Positions 62,107 to 64,000 of a stretch of DNA of 64,000 nt are shown in pieces (position 1 is the stretch's first letter; each line of letters starts with the position of its first letter). The notes beneath the pieces were generated by a model that was not told the origin of the DNA, ran no database searches, and saw nothing but the letters and a program-made list of their open reading frames with translations. Both the position numbers and the translations under genes were made by a program. Source of the stretch: Amycolatopsis coloradensis (GTDB taxonomy: Bacteria; Actinomycetota; Actinomycetes; Mycobacteriales; Pseudonocardiaceae); the NCBI RefSeq assembly GCF_001953865.1, contig NZ_MQUQ01000028.1:62001-126000 (forward strand), written 5' to 3'.

Positions 62107-63006
62107 ATGACTACTTTCGCCGCCGAGCGAACGCGAGAGATCGAGGAACACTGGATCGACGTGAACGGCACGGCCACCCGCTACCTGGAAGCCGGCACCG
62201 GCCCTGCCATCCTGCTGATCCCGGGAGAGGGCTCCGTGGCCGAGGAGTGGTACGACGTCATCCAAGGCCTCGCGAGTCACTACCGGACTATCGCAGTCGA
62301 TCTGCCGGGCTACGGCTACACCGAGCCGATCACCGACGCCTCCGTTGCGGCGTTCGCGGCGTTCGTGTGGCGATTCGCCCGTGTCATTGGCTTGCAGCGG
62401 CCCGTGCTCATCGGGCACTCGCTGGGAGGAGCGGTGGCGGTTCAGGCGGCTCTGGAACAGCCGAGTCGGGTGCCGGCCCTGATTCTGGTCGACTCCGCCG
62501 GTCTGGGACGCGCCGTCAACCCGATCGCGATCCTGCAGTCCGTCACCCCGTTGGGAGATCTGATAGCGCGGCTGGTCCCGGTGCTGCCGCTGGGTCCCCG
62601 ACTGCACGTCGCGGTCGTAGCGCTGTTTGGAGCGTGCCGACCCTGGCGCATTCACGCGGCCTGGTGGTCGAGTCAGAGGCGGGTGGTCTCCACACCGGTG
62701 GCTCTGGAGACGAGCCTGCGCTCGCAACGCGCTACGGTCGGGATCTTCGGGCAGCGCAACCCGCTTTTGCGCCGGTTGCGCGAGTTGCCGATGCCGACCT
62801 TGGTCGCCTGGGGGCTTCAGGACCGGCAGGTGCCCTTCTGGCAGGGCATCGCGGCCCGCCGGAGACTGCGCCACGGACGGCTGGCGCTGGTCGCGTGTGC
62901 CAGCCACCTTCTGCCCTTGGAGGCTCCGGAGGAGCTGGTCCGGGCTGTCCGCGAGTTCCTCGCCGATGTCGACGGCGACCAGGCCCAGGGGGAGCAGCTG
63001 TCATGA
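62107..63006 (+). CDS. Alpha/beta hydrolase
   Basis: A 299-residue hydrolase. ATG 62107 follows AAGGAGAA. The nucleophile elbow is LIGHSLGGAVAVQ, the acid is in WGLQDRQVPF, and the histidine in ASHLLPLEAPEE. The oxyanion region is LLIPGEGS rather than HG. It overlaps the FAD-dependent dehydrogenase gene by ATGA, so the two act together. Ester or C-C bond hydrolysis of a lipid or steroid-like compound is possible, but no substrate can be assigned. Confidence 0.9.
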   Translation: MTTFAAERTREIEEHWIDVNGTATRYLEAGTGPAILLIPGEGSVAEEWYDVIQGLASHYRTIAVDLPGYGYTEPITDASVAAFAAFVWRFARVIGLQRPVLIGHSLGGAVAVQAALEQPSRVPALILVDSAGLGRAVNPIAILQSVTPLGDLIARLVPVLPLGPRLHVAVVALFGACRPWRIHAAWWSSQRRVVSTPVALETSLRSQRATVGIFGQRNPLLRRLRELPMPTLVAWGLQDRQVPFWQGIAARRRLRHGRLALVACASHLLPLEAPEELVRAVREFLADVDGDQAQGEQLS

Positions 63007-64000
63007 GCGATGCAGCGGACGTCATCGTCGTCGGTGCCGGACTGGCCGGGCTCGTCGCGACCTACGAGCTGTCGAGGGCCGGGCGGCGGGTGCTCGTGGT
63101 CGAGCAGGAGAACGAAGCCAACCTCGGCGGACAGGCGCACTGGGCACAGGGCGGCCTGCTGCTGGTGAACAGCCCGGAGCAGCGGCGGCTGTGCATCAAA
63201 GACTCGCTGGAATTGGCGCTGTCCGACTGGCTGGGCTCAGCGGGGTTCGACCGCGACCGGGAAGACCGCTGGACTCGCGCCTGGGCCGAGTCGTACTTGG
63301 GCTTCGCCGCGGGCGGCAAGCGCGACTACCTACGCGGGCTCGGGTTGACCCTGATGCCCAACGTCGGCTGGCCCGAGCGCGGGGCGGGCACCGCGACCGG
63401 GCCAGGCAACTCCGTGCCCCGGTTTCACGTCACCTGGGGCTCCGGACCCGAAGTCGTGCGGGTTTTCCGCGACCCGGTGCTCGACGCCGCCGCACGTGGG
63501 TTGGTGAGCTTCAAGCACCGGCACCGGGTCGATGAGATCGTCGTCGAAGGCGGAGCCGCGGTCGGTGTGCGCGGCGCGCTGCTGGCACCTTCGGACGCGC
63601 CGCGCGGCGCGTCCTCCACGCGGCGAGAGGTCGGCACGTTCGACCTGCGGGCGCAAGCGGTGGTCGTCACCTCAGGCGGTATCGGCGGCAACCTCGATCT
63701 GGTGCGCGAGAACTGGCCGACCGGCCGCCTCGGTTCCTTTCCGGAGTCGATCCTCGTCGGCGTGCCGGCGCACGTCGACGGGCGGATGCTGGGAATCACC
63801 GCGCGTGCCGGCGGCTCGGTGGTCAACCTGGACCGCATGTGGCACTACCCCGAGGGTCTCAAGCATCACAGCCCGACCTGGCCGCGCCACGCGGTGCACT
63901 TCCTGCCCGGCCCGTCGGCCCTGTGGCTGGATCCTGCGGGGCGGCGACTGCCGCCGCCGCTGTTCCCGGGCCAGACCTCCGGAAACGCGCTGCGACACCT
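63003..64000 (+). CDS. FAD-binding dehydrogenase (KsdD/fumarate-reductase type), partial
   Basis: About 332 codons before the window edge. The N-terminal FAD motif is DVIVVGAGLAGLVATYELSR, followed by LGGQAHWAQGG; a later RAQAVVVTSGGIGGNLDLV is typical of the flavoprotein family that includes 3-ketosteroid dehydrogenases and Rv0785-like proteins. It overlaps the hydrolase gene by four bases. Catalytic residues of the substrate domain lie partly outside the window. Confidence 0.85.
   Translation, partial: MSDAADVIVVGAGLAGLVATYELSRAGRRVLVVEQENEANLGGQAHWAQGGLLLVNSPEQRRLCIKDSLELALSDWLGSAGFDRDREDRWTRAWAESYLGFAAGGKRDYLRGLGLTLMPNVGWPERGAGTATGPGNSVPRFHVTWGSGPEVVRVFRDPVLDAAARGLVSFKHRHRVDEIVVEGGAAVGVRGALLAPSDAPRGASSTRREVGTFDLRAQAVVVTSGGIGGNLDLVRENWPTGRLGSFPESILVGVPAHVDGRMLGITARAGGSVVNLDRMWHYPEGLKHHSPTWPRHAVHFLPGPSALWLDPAGRRLPPPLFPGQTSGNALRH

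Overview
The window is GC-rich DNA (frequent GTG/TTG starts, strong GGAGG ribosome sites, several TANNNT boxes placed for leaderless transcripts) from a filamentous actinomycete. Gene content fits the Pseudonocardiaceae and most resembles Amycolatopsis; that assignment is inference from protein style, not from a marker gene. No rRNA, tRNA, CRISPR array or intact insertion sequence was seen.

Layout. 0-10.4 kb: a partial Tat-exported FAD oxidoreductase, an S4 RNA-binding protein, three secreted polysaccharide-active proteins (a pectate-lyase-like/CBM2 gene that looks internally deleted, a CBM2 beta-helix protein, a CBM56 glucan-binding protein), a methyltransferase/TetR pair with two operators, a folate C1 operon (cyclodeaminase plus an atypical FolD) and a cell-wall peptidase. 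Two copies of a paired-palindrome intergenic repeat flank this block. 10.6-21.5 kb: an aldehyde dehydrogenase, a glutaredoxin-like protein, then a compact class II lanthipeptide-type locus: lanM, a 64-residue cysteine-free putative precursor, a LAL-type LuxR regulator, and two divergent response regulators sharing one histidine kinase.

21.7-30.5 kb: a MoxR ATPase - FN3 protein - DUF58 - transglutaminase-like operon, convergent with two membrane kinase-like proteins. The transglutaminase-like protein and both kinase-like proteins lack catalytic residues, so the locus looks like a set of pseudoenzymes with extracellular sensor domains. 30.5-36 kb: a small SARP regulator and two transcription units that each carry 11-bp-phased heptamer repeats, encoding exported coiled-coil proteins, a glycine-zipper membrane protein and an 811-residue exported protein ending in a PD-(D/E)xK nuclease-like domain. 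I regard this as a candidate undescribed regulon.

36-51 kb is a looser accessory stretch: small secreted proteins, an SDR, an arginase/GntR pair with a clear operator, an orphan glycopeptide-type glycosyltransferase, STAS and ANTAR signalling proteins, a sugar ABC importer without its ATPase, and decayed genes (leucine-rich repeat, barstar, STAS). 51-59 kb carries branched-chain amino-acid/acyl metabolism: an SDR, a Val/Leu-type dehydrogenase, a PHA-synthase-like enzyme, an acyl-CoA synthetase and a 2-keto-acid decarboxylase, with IS5-like and IS982-like transposase remnants nearby. The window ends in an alpha/beta hydrolase and a truncated FAD dehydrogenase.
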